DNA of 64,000 bases from NCBI RefSeq assembly GCF_000633455.1, contig NZ_AYMG01000038.1, forward strand, positions 186,001-250,000. The letters run 5' to 3'. The stretch comes from Pedobacter jeongneungensis (lineage in GTDB: Bacteria > Bacteroidota > Bacteroidia > Sphingobacteriales > Sphingobacteriaceae). The notes under the pieces were generated by a model. It had not been told where the DNA came from, ran no database searches, and worked only from the letters and a program-made list of their open reading frames with translations. Shown here piece by piece: positions 29,051 to 37,295 of this stretch. Numbering within the stretch: position 1 is the stretch's first letter; the number at the start of each line of letters is the position of its first letter. Both the position numbers and the translations under genes were made by a program.

Positions 29051-29315
29051 GGTTCTGTATATTTTCCTATTACAACATGTGAATTAAAAATATGTTTGTA
29101 TCGTGTCCAGAATTGTAGCAGTCGTCAAGAAAGCACCTCGGATTAAAAACTACAGCCGATTATTTGTCGAAGCAGGAGATACTTAGACTTGAGTAAATAA
29201 TATTTGATATGTCATGTGTATCCAAACACCATCAATTCTTTATATATCAAAACCATTTATGGGAAGGGGATGTTTAAGCAAAGGGTAAAATATCTTATCC
29301 TTAAATTATTTAACG

Positions 29316-29984
29316 ATGAGTACAGGAAGTATTGAATATTTAGACTTAAGGGAATTAGCTCATGAGAACTACAGCATTATTGATGGCGAATCCGACATTA
29401 CCGGTTGGGCAGTAGTTGACGAAGGTGATCGGCAAGTTGGAAAAGTAAGAGATCTATTATTTGATCCAAAAGAGAATGCGGTGCGTTATGTCATTGTCGA
29501 CCTTGATGGTTCCGTTTTGGGTATAGAAAAAAAAACAGTGCTCTTACCCATCGGCTTTATAACAATGGGTGAGGAGAAAAAAGAAGTAGTTATTCCAGTG
29601 CTTCATGAAAACCAGATCTCACTAATGCCTCAATACATCATCGGGGAAGTGACCCGAGATACCGAGGTGCAAATCCGCTCAGCAATAGGAAGTCCCGCTG
29701 CTTTGAGGATAGAAGAAGAAATCACAGAATTGGAACATTCTGATTTTTATCAGCATCACCATTTTGATAGAGGGAATATCCTTTCTGATAAAAAAGAAAT
29801 TTCACACCCGGAAAACACTGCGGAACCTCGAGCCATTGATCGTGAAGAAGAGCAGACAACCATCCATGAGCTTATCAGAAGTTCTAAGGAAAACGGTAAT
29901 GATGGAGATAACATTTTGGAAGGCGGAGACGTTAAATCTCTCACAGTAAATACGTCCAGTGGAAGCTTCAAGGTTGAGCCATAA
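29316..29984 (+). CDS. PRC-barrel domain protein, possibly shortened
   Basis: A 222-aa soluble protein. Residues 20-105 match a PRC-barrel (ITGWAVVDEGDRQVGKVRDLLFDP, then VRYVIVDLDG). The rest is acidic and probably flexible, with a beta-like end (SLTVNTSSGSFKVEP). The same frame stays open and protein-like for 57 codons after the TAA at 29982 (ENGTYRILGNEEKIGVIY and so on to 30158), so the gene may once have been longer. The domain family occurs in ribosome maturation and in stress proteins; here stress is likelier from the neighbours. Confidence 0.85.
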   Translation: MSTGSIEYLDLRELAHENYSIIDGESDITGWAVVDEGDRQVGKVRDLLFDPKENAVRYVIVDLDGSVLGIEKKTVLLPIGFITMGEEKKEVVIPVLHENQISLMPQYIIGEVTRDTEVQIRSAIGSPAALRIEEEITELEHSDFYQHHHFDRGNILSDKKEISHPENTAEPRAIDREEEQTTIHELIRSSKENGNDGDNILEGGDVKSLTVNTSSGSFKVEP

Positions 29985-30158
29985 GAAAACGGTACTTACC
30001 GAATTTTGGGGAATGAAGAGAAAATAGGCGTTATTTATGCAGAGCCAGGGCACGATGAATCTGTTTGGAGAACAATGGATCAACTGAATGACAACCTGGT
30101 TTTAGAAATCGGAAAGGCTGTAACTTTACATAATTCCGGTGAATCGATCTTTAAGTAA
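29985..30158 (+). pseudogene. In-frame extension of the PRC-barrel protein after a stop
   Basis: Fifty-seven sense codons that directly continue the PRC-barrel frame after TAA, ending at TAA 30156. The residues look like a real domain (KIGVIYAEPGHDESVWRTM, then DNLVLEIGKAVTLH). There is no ATG near the start, so separate translation is unlikely unless TTG near 30005 is used. Either a nonsense mutation split one gene or this is the remnant of a fused domain. Confidence 0.5.
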
Positions 30159-30315
30159 CCTAATTAGGCTACTCTGATAGAACAGATTCCACCTTGCAAT
30201 GCCAATGACCTAGATATGTATCTCTGAAAATTAGCAGTTAATATTTCTGTTAGGCAAATGTTTTACATGTTTAAAACTGAGCTAGCGCGCGGAGCGCGTC
30301 CGGAAAATCATATAA

Positions 30316-30345
30316 AAAACAGGTGGCTTAAATGCCACCTGTTTT
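30316..30345 (-). terminator. Rho-independent terminator of the DUF932 gene
   Basis: A 12-bp perfect stem (AAAACAGGTGGC, 30316-30327; GCCACCTGTTTT, 30334-30345) with a 6-nt loop. It overlaps the stop codon of the 3' exon of the DUF932 gene and ends in T residues on the minus strand. Confidence 0.8.
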
Positions 30346-30547
30346 AGTTTAAGTTGATTTTTCCAGTGCTCGCAAAATCCAATAAAATATCAAAAGCCTT
30401 CTGCCCTCTCTGCATCGCAACACCTGAGGTAATGCTTTTGAGTTTGTGCTCATCATTATTAAAAGCTCTAACATTTTGAAAGTAGCCTGTAATGGCATTG
30501 TAGGCACCGAAAAATGTGCCTTTTGTGGTCGCATGCTTACGTTGTTC
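30344..30547 (-). pseudogene. DUF932 gene, 3' part
   Basis: The C-terminal 64 or so residues of a DUF932 protein, including KGTFFGAYNAITGYFQNVRAF and RGQKAFDILLDFA, ending at TAA 30344-30346. It is in the same orientation as the 5' part at 30995-31547 but separated by about 450 bp of intron-like sequence, and part of the middle of the protein is missing. Not translatable on its own. Confidence 0.8.
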
Positions 30548-30994
30548 CTACCCGATATATCACATTCGTTCAAGAGTACTTATTACTTCCCAGCAAAGTG
30601 ATATTCGGTTTCCTCGTTCCTTTAACCAATGTTTGCCTAAACTTAGACTCCTCTCTATACCGCCAGTCGTGTACAAGCTTACGAATACCCTCTAACAGAT
30701 TGGGCTCCTGTTGACTGGAAGACTGTACCATACGATGTGGGTACAGCGTGCATGCTCACGATACCTTAACGAGGTTATCATATTTAGTTCGTCCCATCTT
30801 TCTCATGCGGCATCGCTCCGCTGGATTGACTTTGTTCCGAGCTTCCCACTCCCCGTTCTCTTGGCAGGTTAAGGGCCGGATGGACTTTATTAGATAAGCC
30901 GCTAACACCAGCATTCCACTGGATTGATTAAAAGTTAAATCCACCCTTACGGGTGAGACCCGTACAGCTTATTAGGCTGCACAACGAGTCGCAC
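30548..30994 (-). mobile_element. Group II intron 5' fragment in the DUF932 gene
   Basis: Immediately after the codons for VCQN of DUF932 the minus strand begins GTGCGACTCGTTGTGCAGCC, which carries the GUGCG 5' boundary typical of group II introns, and then shows several short stems of domain I type (for example ACGGGTCTCACCCGTAAGGG). About 447 nt later the DUF932 frame resumes further downstream in the protein. There is no reverse-transcriptase frame and no recognisable domain V (AGC...GAAA...GGTT helix), so it is a deleted, splicing-dead remnant. Confidence 0.6.
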
Positions 30995-31547
30995 TGTTTT
31001 GACAAACTACTCTTACCGGGGTAAAGGCTGCAGATATACTCCCCGAGCCATCGTGTGTGGTAGTAAGAAAAATATATTGCTCAATTAAATCATCCCTACC
31101 CACTTTAATATACTCAGGGAGTTTGGCGGTAATAAAAATCCTTTCGCCTTTACCAAGCGCGCCAGCAGTTTCATATCTGATACCGTTGTTTTTTCCTACA
31201 ATGCTGTCAAAGAAAGAAAAAGCATCTGCATTTTGGACGATTTGGTAGTCTTTGCCAACTACACCTAAGACTTGCTCAGTATCTGTTCTTACATTTGCGA
31301 AGTAGTTAGGTACTGATAATTGCGGTTCGACAGGTTCAGCCATTGCAATTGAAAGATCATAATTAATATTATCTAATGTATAAAGTGGACGTTTTTCTAC
31401 TTTATAGTTTAATCCTGCAAAATCGATTGCTTGTGCACTTGTCGGATAGTCTTGGATTATTGTTCCCAGACTGTGCCATGCTTTTTCCTTAACGGAAAAA
31501 AAACTGTGCCTTTGCGTGCGTTCGTTGTAATAAAGATTATGTGCCAT
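30995..31547 (-). pseudogene. DUF932 gene, 5' part
   Basis: The first 184 codons of a DUF932 protein: AHNLYYNERTQRHSFFSVKE at the start, then the conserved core to FTPVRVVCQN, where the intron-like sequence begins. As written the frame runs seven codons into the insert and stops. DUF932 proteins are usual cargo of Bacteroidota plasmids and conjugative transposons, and their role is unknown. The gene overlaps the 64-aa gene upstream by 11 nt. Confidence 0.85.
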
Positions 31548-31731
31548 GATTTGTGGTTTTAAGATTTCTGCTTTTTGTGGTCAGGATTTCGGATGATATC
31601 ACTTTTACTTTTGGAGTGTCGGTCATGAGGAAGCGCGAACCGCTTTCCATATCGCGTAGGGTATCATTTATATTTTCGTGTGCGGTCTGCACCTCAATAC
31701 GGACGATAAAAAATAATTCTTCTGTTTTCAT
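31537..31731 (-). CDS. Hypothetical small protein next to IS66
   Basis: A 64-aa protein starting with TEELFFIVRIEVQTAHENI, an alpha/beta pattern, overlapping the DUF932 start by 11 nt. The ATG lies inside the IS66 target duplication (31725-31732), so the insertion removed its native ribosome-binding region and cut it from the operon upstream (42-aa and 196-aa genes). Its function is unknown. Confidence 0.6.
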   Translation of the reverse strand: MKTEELFFIVRIEVQTAHENINDTLRDMESGSRFLMTDTPKVKVISSEILTTKSRNLKTTNHGT

Positions 31732-31732
31732 G
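31725..31732. repeat. IS66 target-site duplication, left copy
   Basis: TTTTCATG, identical to 34221-34228 on the other side of the IS66 element. Eight bp is the size expected for IS66-family insertion. Confidence 0.95.
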
Positions 31733-31785
31733 GTAAGCTAACACTACGGCACACCTCGTGTTATGAATCTGCTTTATTTGTGCTT

Positions 31786-33360
31786 TTAGGCTGATTTCAC
31801 TATAACGCCTGTTTGCTTTTTAATGTCACTTTCATGATTTTTTTTCCAGTTATGTGGCAAATAGTTCTGAATTGGGTTGGTTGGATTGCTGGAAAGCTTT
31901 TTTAGCACATCTTCAATCCATACCATTGGATTAATGCCATTGAGTTTACATGTTCCCATAAATGAATACAGCATAGCACTTCTCTGTGCGCCATCATGGG
32001 ATCCACTAAAGAGAAAGTTGCGTCTGCCCAATGCGATTGGTCTGATACTTGATTCCAGGGGATTATTGTCAATATTGAGCATTTCATCTTCCATATAGAC
32101 TGAAAGGCGTTTGAAGCGCTTCATGGTGTAAGCAAAAGCTTTGTAAATAGCACTTTTTTCATTTAGCTGACCTGCGTTATCCTCCAGCCAGCGTCCAAAG
32201 CTTTTCCATATCGGTTTTGACAATTCAGTTCTTGCCCGTGCTCGCTCTTCGGCCGTTTTATCTTTAATCTCCCGCTCAATATCATATAGTTGCCCAAATA
32301 TTTCAAGCGCGTAAGCTGCCCTTTTAGGATCATTCTTTTCTGCCTCAGAAAAATATCTGCGGCTATGGGCCATGCATCCAAGCAGTTTGATATCCTTATT
32401 TGTGGATAGTGTGTCGTAGCAGGCATAGCCGTCCGATTGGAGATAGCCTTTATAACCTGCGAGAATAAGCTGAGGCACTTCCTGATTGCGGCCGGGATGA
32501 TATTCAAAGTATACCAGTTTGGCAGGAGGAGCCTGTGCTGCCCAGAAATATCCTCTATGAGTGGTTCCCTGCTTATTTTTATCCATTACCTTCATCGTTG
32601 TTTCATCCATCATCAGGTAATTGCTTTTCAGAATTTCCTGTTTCAGGCTTTCGTAAAGAGGCTGTAATAGTGTACAGGTTTTTGCGATCCAGTCCAGTAA
32701 TGTGGAATGGGCGAGTTTGATGCCTACCCGTTCAAAACGGGTCATTTGGCGATAGACTGGGAGGTGATCGCAATATTTCTCAACGATCAGTGTAGCCAGT
32801 AGCGAAGCATCAGCCATGCAGTTTTTGATTACCGAGGTAGGAAGTGGAGCAATAATAAATGTGCTTTTTAATCCCGGATCACCCACAGGTGTAGGCAACA
32901 GGTATTTATAGCGTATGATCTTTTTGGCACTCAGTCGTGCAGGATTACATTTAAGACGGTAAGAGATTTCACTCCCGGTACATTTGCTTCCCTCTGGAAT
33001 ATTTTACGGGTGGATTTCCTGCACTTCATCCACAAGGGTCTCAGGAATGACAAAGTGTTTCTTTTTTTCTTTTTCAGCTTGCTGTGGCTTGTTTGTGATG
33101 GCTTTGGAAGGCTCTGGTACGATAACCTCAACCGTCACTTCGTCAGTCAGTCCAAGGCGCAGCTGGCCGGGAGTTTGTTCCCTGCCCAGATAGCGTTCAC
33201 TCTTGCTACCAAAGCTGAGCTTAAGCAGTTGTTCCACCCGGTGCAGCAGCTGTTCGTTCATTGCCCGCAATTGCCTGAGATCTTCCCTGATCAGGATATT
33301 ATCCTGCCTGGCCTGCTCATATAATTCCTTATAGTCAATCTGCTCTGGTGGCTGCATCAA
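31786..33360 (-). pseudogene. tnpC: IS66 transposase TnpC with a premature stop
   Basis: Full-length IS66 transposase frame of about 524 codons. The N-terminal 118 residues (coiled coil with LRQLRAMNEQLLHRVEQLL, and the KLSFGSKSER motif) end at TAA 33004-33006. The same frame then continues NIPEGSKCTGSE, the metal-binding region, and the DDE core with HLPVYRQMTRFERVGI, MDETTMKVMD, MAHSRRYF, and the C-terminal NPLESSIRPIALGRRNFLFSG block. One base change (GAA or AAA to TAA) would explain it. The element is probably immobile unless the stop is suppressed or re-initiation occurs. Confidence 0.93.
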
Positions 33361-33431
33361 TGGCGCTTTCTTACCTTAAATATAAGAAATGACATCGATT
33401 TTAGCAAGTGTTTCTTGATGTTTTTTATGCC

Positions 33432-33797
33432 TTAATGCTCCAGGAACAACCTGTTTTTTTTATTGGCAATACGCTGTTTTTCTTTCTGGAATTCTATGCC
33501 CCGTATCACCTGCAACAACTGGATCTCACTGATATGCCTACCCTGGCCATCTGTCCGGAGCGGGGGTACTTCAAAGTTTCCATTGTCCATTTTCTTGTAA
33601 TAGATTACAAAACCTCCATGCTCCCAAAACAGCAGTTTGATACTCTGGCGGGATCGGCTCAAAAATATAAAAACATCTCCGTTACCGGGATCTTTGTTCA
33701 ATTCGCCCCGGACAATACCCGCAAGCCCATTAAAACTTTTCCGTCCATCAACACAGTCCGGATAAACGAAATATTTTTTGCCCCCGGGTACCATCAT
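33432..33797 (-). CDS. tnpB: IS66 accessory protein TnpB
   Basis: A 121-aa protein with the IS66 Orf2/TnpB pattern: a start like GGKKYFVYPDCVDGRKSFNGL, then GDVFIFLSRSRQSIKLLFWEHGGF and a basic C-terminus. It is required together with TnpA and TnpC for IS66 transposition, though its biochemical role is unclear. The start overlaps the end of tnpA by 4 nt (ATGA), giving coupled translation. Confidence 0.95.
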   Translation of the reverse strand: MMVPGGKKYFVYPDCVDGRKSFNGLAGIVRGELNKDPGNGDVFIFLSRSRQSIKLLFWEHGGFVIYYKKMDNGNFEVPPLRTDGQGRHISEIQLLQVIRGIEFQKEKQRIANKKNRLFLEH

Positions 33798-34147
33798 CCC
33801 TTATAATTATTAAGTAACAAACCAATGTAATCGGCCTCCACTTGCTGATGAAGATTAATTTTTAGATCACCTATACATAAACTGGCAAAAACTTTTGGTA
33901 AAGATGGCACAGGTATTATCGGTTCTTCAACCGAAAGTTCTATAAACTTGCCCTGAGTGACATATTTACCATCTCGCTGATGTTTCTGCCAGGTATAAAA
34001 AGTTCCACTGGGTACACCATGGGATTTGCAGAACGCGGCAACGGAGGTGGAATCCTTAATTGTTTCAAATTCTTTTAAAAGCCTGAGGATTTCCTGCTTG
34101 CTACGAAAAATGATCTTTCGGCCGGTATTGATATTTTGATAATCCAT
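33794..34147 (-). CDS. tnpA: IS66 accessory protein TnpA
   Basis: A 117-aa protein with an N-terminal helix-turn-helix (VAAFCKSHGVPSGTFYTWQK) typical of the first IS66 frame. It begins 53 bp inside the right inverted repeat and is followed by tnpB with 4-nt overlap. It should bind DNA, probably the element ends. No damage is visible. Confidence 0.93.
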   Translation of the reverse strand: MDYQNINTGRKIIFRSKQEILRLLKEFETIKDSTSVAAFCKSHGVPSGTFYTWQKHQRDGKYVTQGKFIELSVEEPIIPVPSLPKVFASLCIGDLKINLHQQVEADYIGLLLNNYKG

Positions 34148-34220
34148 AGTGAGTATTTTATGGACGTAAATTTAGAGTATCGAAAATGCTGAGTCAATCT
34201 GTGCCGTAGTGTTAGCTTAC

Positions 34221-34228
34221 TTTTCATG
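34221..34228. repeat. IS66 target-site duplication, right copy
   Basis: TTTTCATG, the partner of 31725-31732. Deleting the IS and one copy restores a 14-nt spacing between the 42-aa gene and the 64-aa gene. Confidence 0.95.
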
Positions 34229-34233
34229 GTATT

Positions 34234-34362
34234 TTAATTTTGGTATTCGTTTAGGAATTGATCGTATTGGAGATTAAATGCACCAGGGTTTTCCTCTTGC
34301 AGGTTTTGGGCGTAGCCCTCCCAATACAACTGATCGAGTAATTCGGCAAATGCGGCATACAT
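34234..34362 (-). CDS. Small 42-aa protein of the conjugative element
   Basis: A 42-aa frame: start MYAAFAELLDQLYWEGYAQN, then a NPGAFN turn and a helical end. The amphipathic pattern and its place between the 196-aa gene (51 bp upstream) and, before the IS66 insertion, the 64-aa gene 14 bp downstream make it a likely real gene. No family is recognised by eye. Confidence 0.55.
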   Translation of the reverse strand: MYAAFAELLDQLYWEGYAQNLQEENPGAFNLQYDQFLNEYQN

Positions 34363-34413
34363 GTTTCAAAGGTTTAGTTAAGCCCTGCCCAATCGAGCAG
34401 GGCAAAAAAAAAA

Positions 34414-35004
34414 TTAGGCAGGGATAGTAATTTCGGCTTCGATTTCCGCAAGTCGATTTGTACACAGGTCGCGAACGAAAAGTGCAACGGCCTTAATAAT
34501 CACAGGGTTTTTTGTAGAAAATTTATTGCGTTTATCATCCGAGATTTCAAGTTCACAGCCTTGATAGTAGTTTGAGGTGGTATCTTCGGCTTCCTCCTTT
34601 TGCTCAATCTCAAATTTATCAAGGTTGTCAATGGTATGCACAAGCCTTCCACGCTGAACCATGCGGCGGTGTAATTCTTCCACCAGTTTTAACGTTCCCT
34701 CCAGATTAAGAGCAGGTTTTTCAGTTATGACCTCGGCTGTTTTGGGATCTTCGTTTTCTAGGTTAGGTTTTGGCACTTGTAACATTGCTCCAGCGGATTT
34801 CGGGGAATCGCTATTTTCCTTTGCATCTTGCACTTTCACAGTGGACAGGGTGTTTTCCTTTTTCGATTCTTCATTAATCGTGGTTTTGTTTTCGGTGCTT
34901 GCATTTGCCTTCCCTGCCATCGGCTGATAAAATGGATTTTTGGCACCTTTGATGTCTATAAATTCTGCTTTTCCGTTTGCGCTATTTACATTTTGATTTT
35001 TCAT
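34414..35004 (-). CDS. Hypothetical protein of the conjugative element
   Basis: A 196-aa protein in two parts. Residues 1-100 are low-complexity and polar (Lys, Glu, Asn, Ser), probably disordered. Residues 104-196 are folded-looking: ALNLEGTLKLVEELHRRMVQR followed by a coil and an ending with VALFVRDLCTNRLAEIEAEI. Such proteins travel with DUF932 and RadC-like genes on Bacteroidota conjugative elements. Function unknown. It was the first gene of a small operon now cut by IS66. Confidence 0.75.
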   Translation of the reverse strand: MKNQNVNSANGKAEFIDIKGAKNPFYQPMAGKANASTENKTTINEESKKENTLSTVKVQDAKENSDSPKSAGAMLQVPKPNLENEDPKTAEVITEKPALNLEGTLKLVEELHRRMVQRGRLVHTIDNLDKFEIEQKEEAEDTTSNYYQGCELEISDDKRNKFSTKNPVIIKAVALFVRDLCTNRLAEIEAEITIPA

Positions 35005-35439
35005 GATTTCTGATTTTTAATGTTGATTATAAATTGTTTAATGATTTCCCCGATTGGGGCAATGTTCCGGATTTGCTCCGACTGTGGGAGGGCTGGGGTT
35101 GGGGGGCTTCTGTCTCTTAATGGATTCATAGCATAATTTTTTAGTATTCAAAGTCAGTTGGCAGGAGCCTCCTGGCTTTTTGTTAAGCCACCTCTCCTTG
35201 ATACAATCCAGATTGCAAGGCAAGACTTTGCGAAAAACAAATACGCTTTGGAGCGCAGCGAGAAAGGAAGATTTTTTTTCAGCAAACCCTTTAGGGCCTG
35301 GTCTTTCCGGCAAACGGATTGTTCAGAAATTTGCTACTCAAAATGCCTACAGGTTTTTTATTTCAATTAAAAAACTTTTAGCATGAAAAAAAACCTTGAG
35401 CAAGAATGATAATTGGGGACACGCAAACCTGTGCGTTTT
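35005..35439. other. Intergenic region between divergent small genes
   Basis: No supported gene. A 91-codon minus-strand frame (35038-35313) is rich in Pro, Cys and Lys without any family feature, and I do not accept it. Promoters for the minus-strand operon should be here. Confidence 0.4.
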
Positions 35440-35655
35440 ATGATTTCATCTGAAAAATTAGATAAAAATTTGGAAAGGATGTTTAGGATGTATAACTTAG
35501 ACTTTGAGAGCGTTAATTTAGATAAACGGAAGAATGGCTACAGCTACGCTTCCGTTTTTTCTTTTAAATATTTTGCTCGCACCGAGATTTTTTGGTACAG
35601 AAGAAAGGGTTCTTTTATAGAAACATTGAGGTGGGTGAATAAAAAATATCAATAA
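35440..35655 (+). CDS. Hypothetical small basic protein
   Basis: A 71-aa protein: a helix (SEKLDKNLERMFRMYNLD) then beta-like strands with many aromatic and basic residues (FSFKYFARTEIFWYRRKG). I start it at the ATG at 35440; a TTG nine codons upstream is in frame. Alone on the plus strand within the mobile element. Function unknown. Confidence 0.5.
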   Translation: MISSEKLDKNLERMFRMYNLDFESVNLDKRKNGYSYASVFSFKYFARTEIFWYRRKGSFIETLRWVNKKYQ

Positions 35656-35694
35656 AAAATAAGCTCTTACATCATCCTGGAGGAGCTATTTAAC

Positions 35695-36150
35695 TTACAT
35701 AATTCCTTCATCCATGAAACTATAATAGCCATCGCTACATACGATGATGTGATCGAGTATTGGTAAATCGAGCAACTTTCCCGCTTCGGTAAGCTTTCTG
35801 GTCAATCTGATATCGGCTTCACTTGGGTTTGATTCTCCCGATGGATGGCTATGGGAAAGAATTATTCCACTTGCACAGGCTTTAAGTGCAACAGCGAAAA
35901 TGATTTTGGGATCTGCGATTGTTCCCGACATCCCGCCCTGCGAAATATTGACAATTCCCAGAACCCTATTTCTCCGGTTGAGCAATATGATTTTAAATTC
36001 TTCAACAAGTTCTATTTTATTGACATCCCAGTTGTTAAGCAGTAAACTATAGGCCTTACTGGCGCTATCTATCTGTGGGCGTTCAACAGGTTTGAATTTT
36101 GGTTTGTAGCTGATTTCGATTTCTGCAAGGTTAAAAAGTGAGTTTTCCAT
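35695..36150 (-). CDS. RadC-like JAB/MPN domain protein
   Basis: A 151-aa protein with a complete JAMM metal site: HSHPSGESNPSEAD (HxH, ten residues, Asp) after a beta core (RNRVLGIVNISQGGMSG). Despite the old name there is little evidence that RadC proteins repair DNA. In Bacteroidota, short RadC-like proteins without the N-terminal HhH domain are common cargo of conjugative transposons, as here. The length fits that short class. Confidence 0.93.
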   Translation of the reverse strand: MENSLFNLAEIEISYKPKFKPVERPQIDSASKAYSLLLNNWDVNKIELVEEFKIILLNRRNRVLGIVNISQGGMSGTIADPKIIFAVALKACASGIILSHSHPSGESNPSEADIRLTRKLTEAGKLLDLPILDHIIVCSDGYYSFMDEGIM

Positions 36151-36508
36151 AATATTTTGAATTAATTATGATGCAGACAAAGGTTTGAGGGTTGCCAAAG
36201 CAAAAGAAGCAACGGAATAAATGGGAAAAAAGGGGAAGGGTTCAGGAGCGTTTATGCCGGAATTTCTTCTTGCGTGCCAACACTCACACCTAAATTGTAC
36301 CAAAATTAAATGCCCCCATTGATCTTTATACTTTCAAAAATCGGATTAAGTTATTAAAGGACTATTAAAATAGCCAGGTTTGTTACTATAATATCATAGG
36401 TGTTTCTTGAATATTATGGGCAATTTGTCTCTCAAAATCTAATTGACCCCGAAAATGATAACGCAGGTATCTTGTTTTGTTTAACTATCAGATTTCAGCG
36501 AATTTCAT
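36151..36508. other. Intergenic region with IS21-like subterminal motifs
   Basis: No gene. It contains motifs like AAATGCCCCCATTGA near 36310 and TAATTGACCCC near 36440, which resemble the repeated subterminal sites of IS21-family elements and recur (AAATTGACCCCC) near 36921, on the far side of the alkyltransferase-like gene. Confidence 0.4.
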
Positions 36509-36859
36509 TTATAAATCCAGTAACGGATCCCAGCGAACCGATGAAATATCAACGATCTGATCATCGACAACCATGATTCTTTCCCAGCTCAATAGCTGTT
36601 CCATCGTAAATCTATCTGTGAAATGATGTTTACCCGTCAACAAACCATTACGGTTAACCACTCTGTGCACAGGTAAATCTGGACGTAATTCGTGCGCATG
36701 ATTCATCGCAATCCCAACTAATCTCGATGAGCTCGCCGATCCCAAAGCTTTTGCAATTGCCCCGTAAGTTGTCACGCGACCGGATGGTATCAAAGCCACC
36801 AGCTCATATACTTTACTGTAAAAATCCGGCATTGATTTTTGGAGATTTTGATCTGACAT
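36509..36859 (-). CDS. Alkyltransferase-like (ATL) DNA-binding protein
   Basis: A 116-aa protein matching the DNA-binding domain of O6-alkylguanine methyltransferases: VYELVALIPSGRVTTYGAIA, then the RLVGIAMNHA helix and PVHRVVNRNG. In active enzymes the last motif is PCHRV; here Val64 replaces the acceptor Cys, so it cannot take the methyl group. ATL proteins instead flag O6-alkylguanine for nucleotide excision repair. It lies near the umuDC-like and SRAP genes, a small DNA-damage group. Confidence 0.92.
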   Translation of the reverse strand: MSDQNLQKSMPDFYSKVYELVALIPSGRVTTYGAIAKALGSASSSRLVGIAMNHAHELRPDLPVHRVVNRNGLLTGKHHFTDRFTMEQLLSWERIMVVDDQIVDISSVRWDPLLDL

Positions 36860-37013
36860 AAATAGAAAACATCGATAAGGTTCGCCAAAGCAAAAAGACC
36901 CCTTTGCGCCGATCCAAATTGACCCCCTTGAAATCGCAGATTCGTTTGTGCTGAATGGTTTGTAGGAATATGTTTTTGTTTAGCTTTTAGCCGAACAAAA
37001 ACTGCTGACTACA

Positions 37014-37091
37014 ATGTTCAATAAGCCTATCAAAATGAATAAACTAAGACAGATCATCCGTCTGATTAAACTGGATAAACAAAGCTCATGA
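37014..37091 (+). pseudogene. IS21-family IstA N-terminal remnant
   Basis: A 25-codon frame reading NKPIKMNKLRQIIRLI before a premature TGA at 37089. This matches the usual beginning of IS21 transposase IstA in Bacteroidota (NKPI.M.KIRQILRL). It lies just inside a subterminal AAATTGACCCCC motif. The remainder of istA and istB is gone. Confidence 0.5.
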
Positions 37092-37216
37092 TTACTAATT
37101 TAATTAGCAATATTAATCTAAACACTGTAGGAATATTTATCTCAAATCATTATTAATCGTCTGCATTATTGCGCTTTAATTTACTTCGGGAGTATAATTA
37201 AGATGGTTACCTACTA

Positions 37217-37241
37217 TTTATCCACAAATCCTGTGGATAAA
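37217..37241. promoter_or_regulatory. 10-bp inverted repeat upstream of the umuD-like gene
   Basis: TTTATCCACA (37217-37226) and TGTGGATAAA (37232-37241) with a 5-nt spacer. Perfect symmetry and its position 55 bp before the gene suggest an operator. TTATCCACA also matches the DnaA-box consensus, so both arms are DnaA-box-like. Confidence 0.5.
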
Positions 37242-37251
37242 TGGTTTAAGA

Positions 37252-37272
37252 AATACTAATATAATTAGTATT
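37252..37272. promoter_or_regulatory. 9-bp inverted repeat, candidate SOS-type operator
   Basis: AATACTAAT (37252-37260) and ATTAGTATT (37264-37272) with a 3-nt spacer, ending 24 bp before the ATG of the umuD-like gene. The place suits a repressor site over the promoter. A T run follows, so a terminator stem is an alternative reading. Confidence 0.5.
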
Positions 37273-37295
37273 TTTACAACTTAATTTTTTGCAGT

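Larger units (their letters stand above)
31733..34220 (-). mobile_element. IS66-family insertion sequence, 2488 bp
   Basis: Bounded by perfect 21-bp inverted repeats beginning GTAAGCTAACACTACGGCAC (31733-31753 and 34200-34220) and flanked by the 8-bp direct repeat TTTTCATG. It contains tnpA, tnpB and tnpC in the standard order on the minus strand. The clean ends and exact target duplication point to recent insertion, but tnpC has an in-frame stop. Confidence 0.97.
36860..37295. other. Upstream region of the umuDC-like operon, with IS21 debris
   Basis: Contains an IS21-type end motif near 36921, the truncated istA start at 37014-37091, and two inverted repeats close to the umuD-like start (listed separately). 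No other gene is seen. Confidence 0.5.

Noticed and set aside
35038..35313. 91-codon minus-strand frame
   Set aside because: Pro, Cys and Lys-rich composition without any family feature; overlaps equally long frames on the other strand, as expected in a non-coding stretch.
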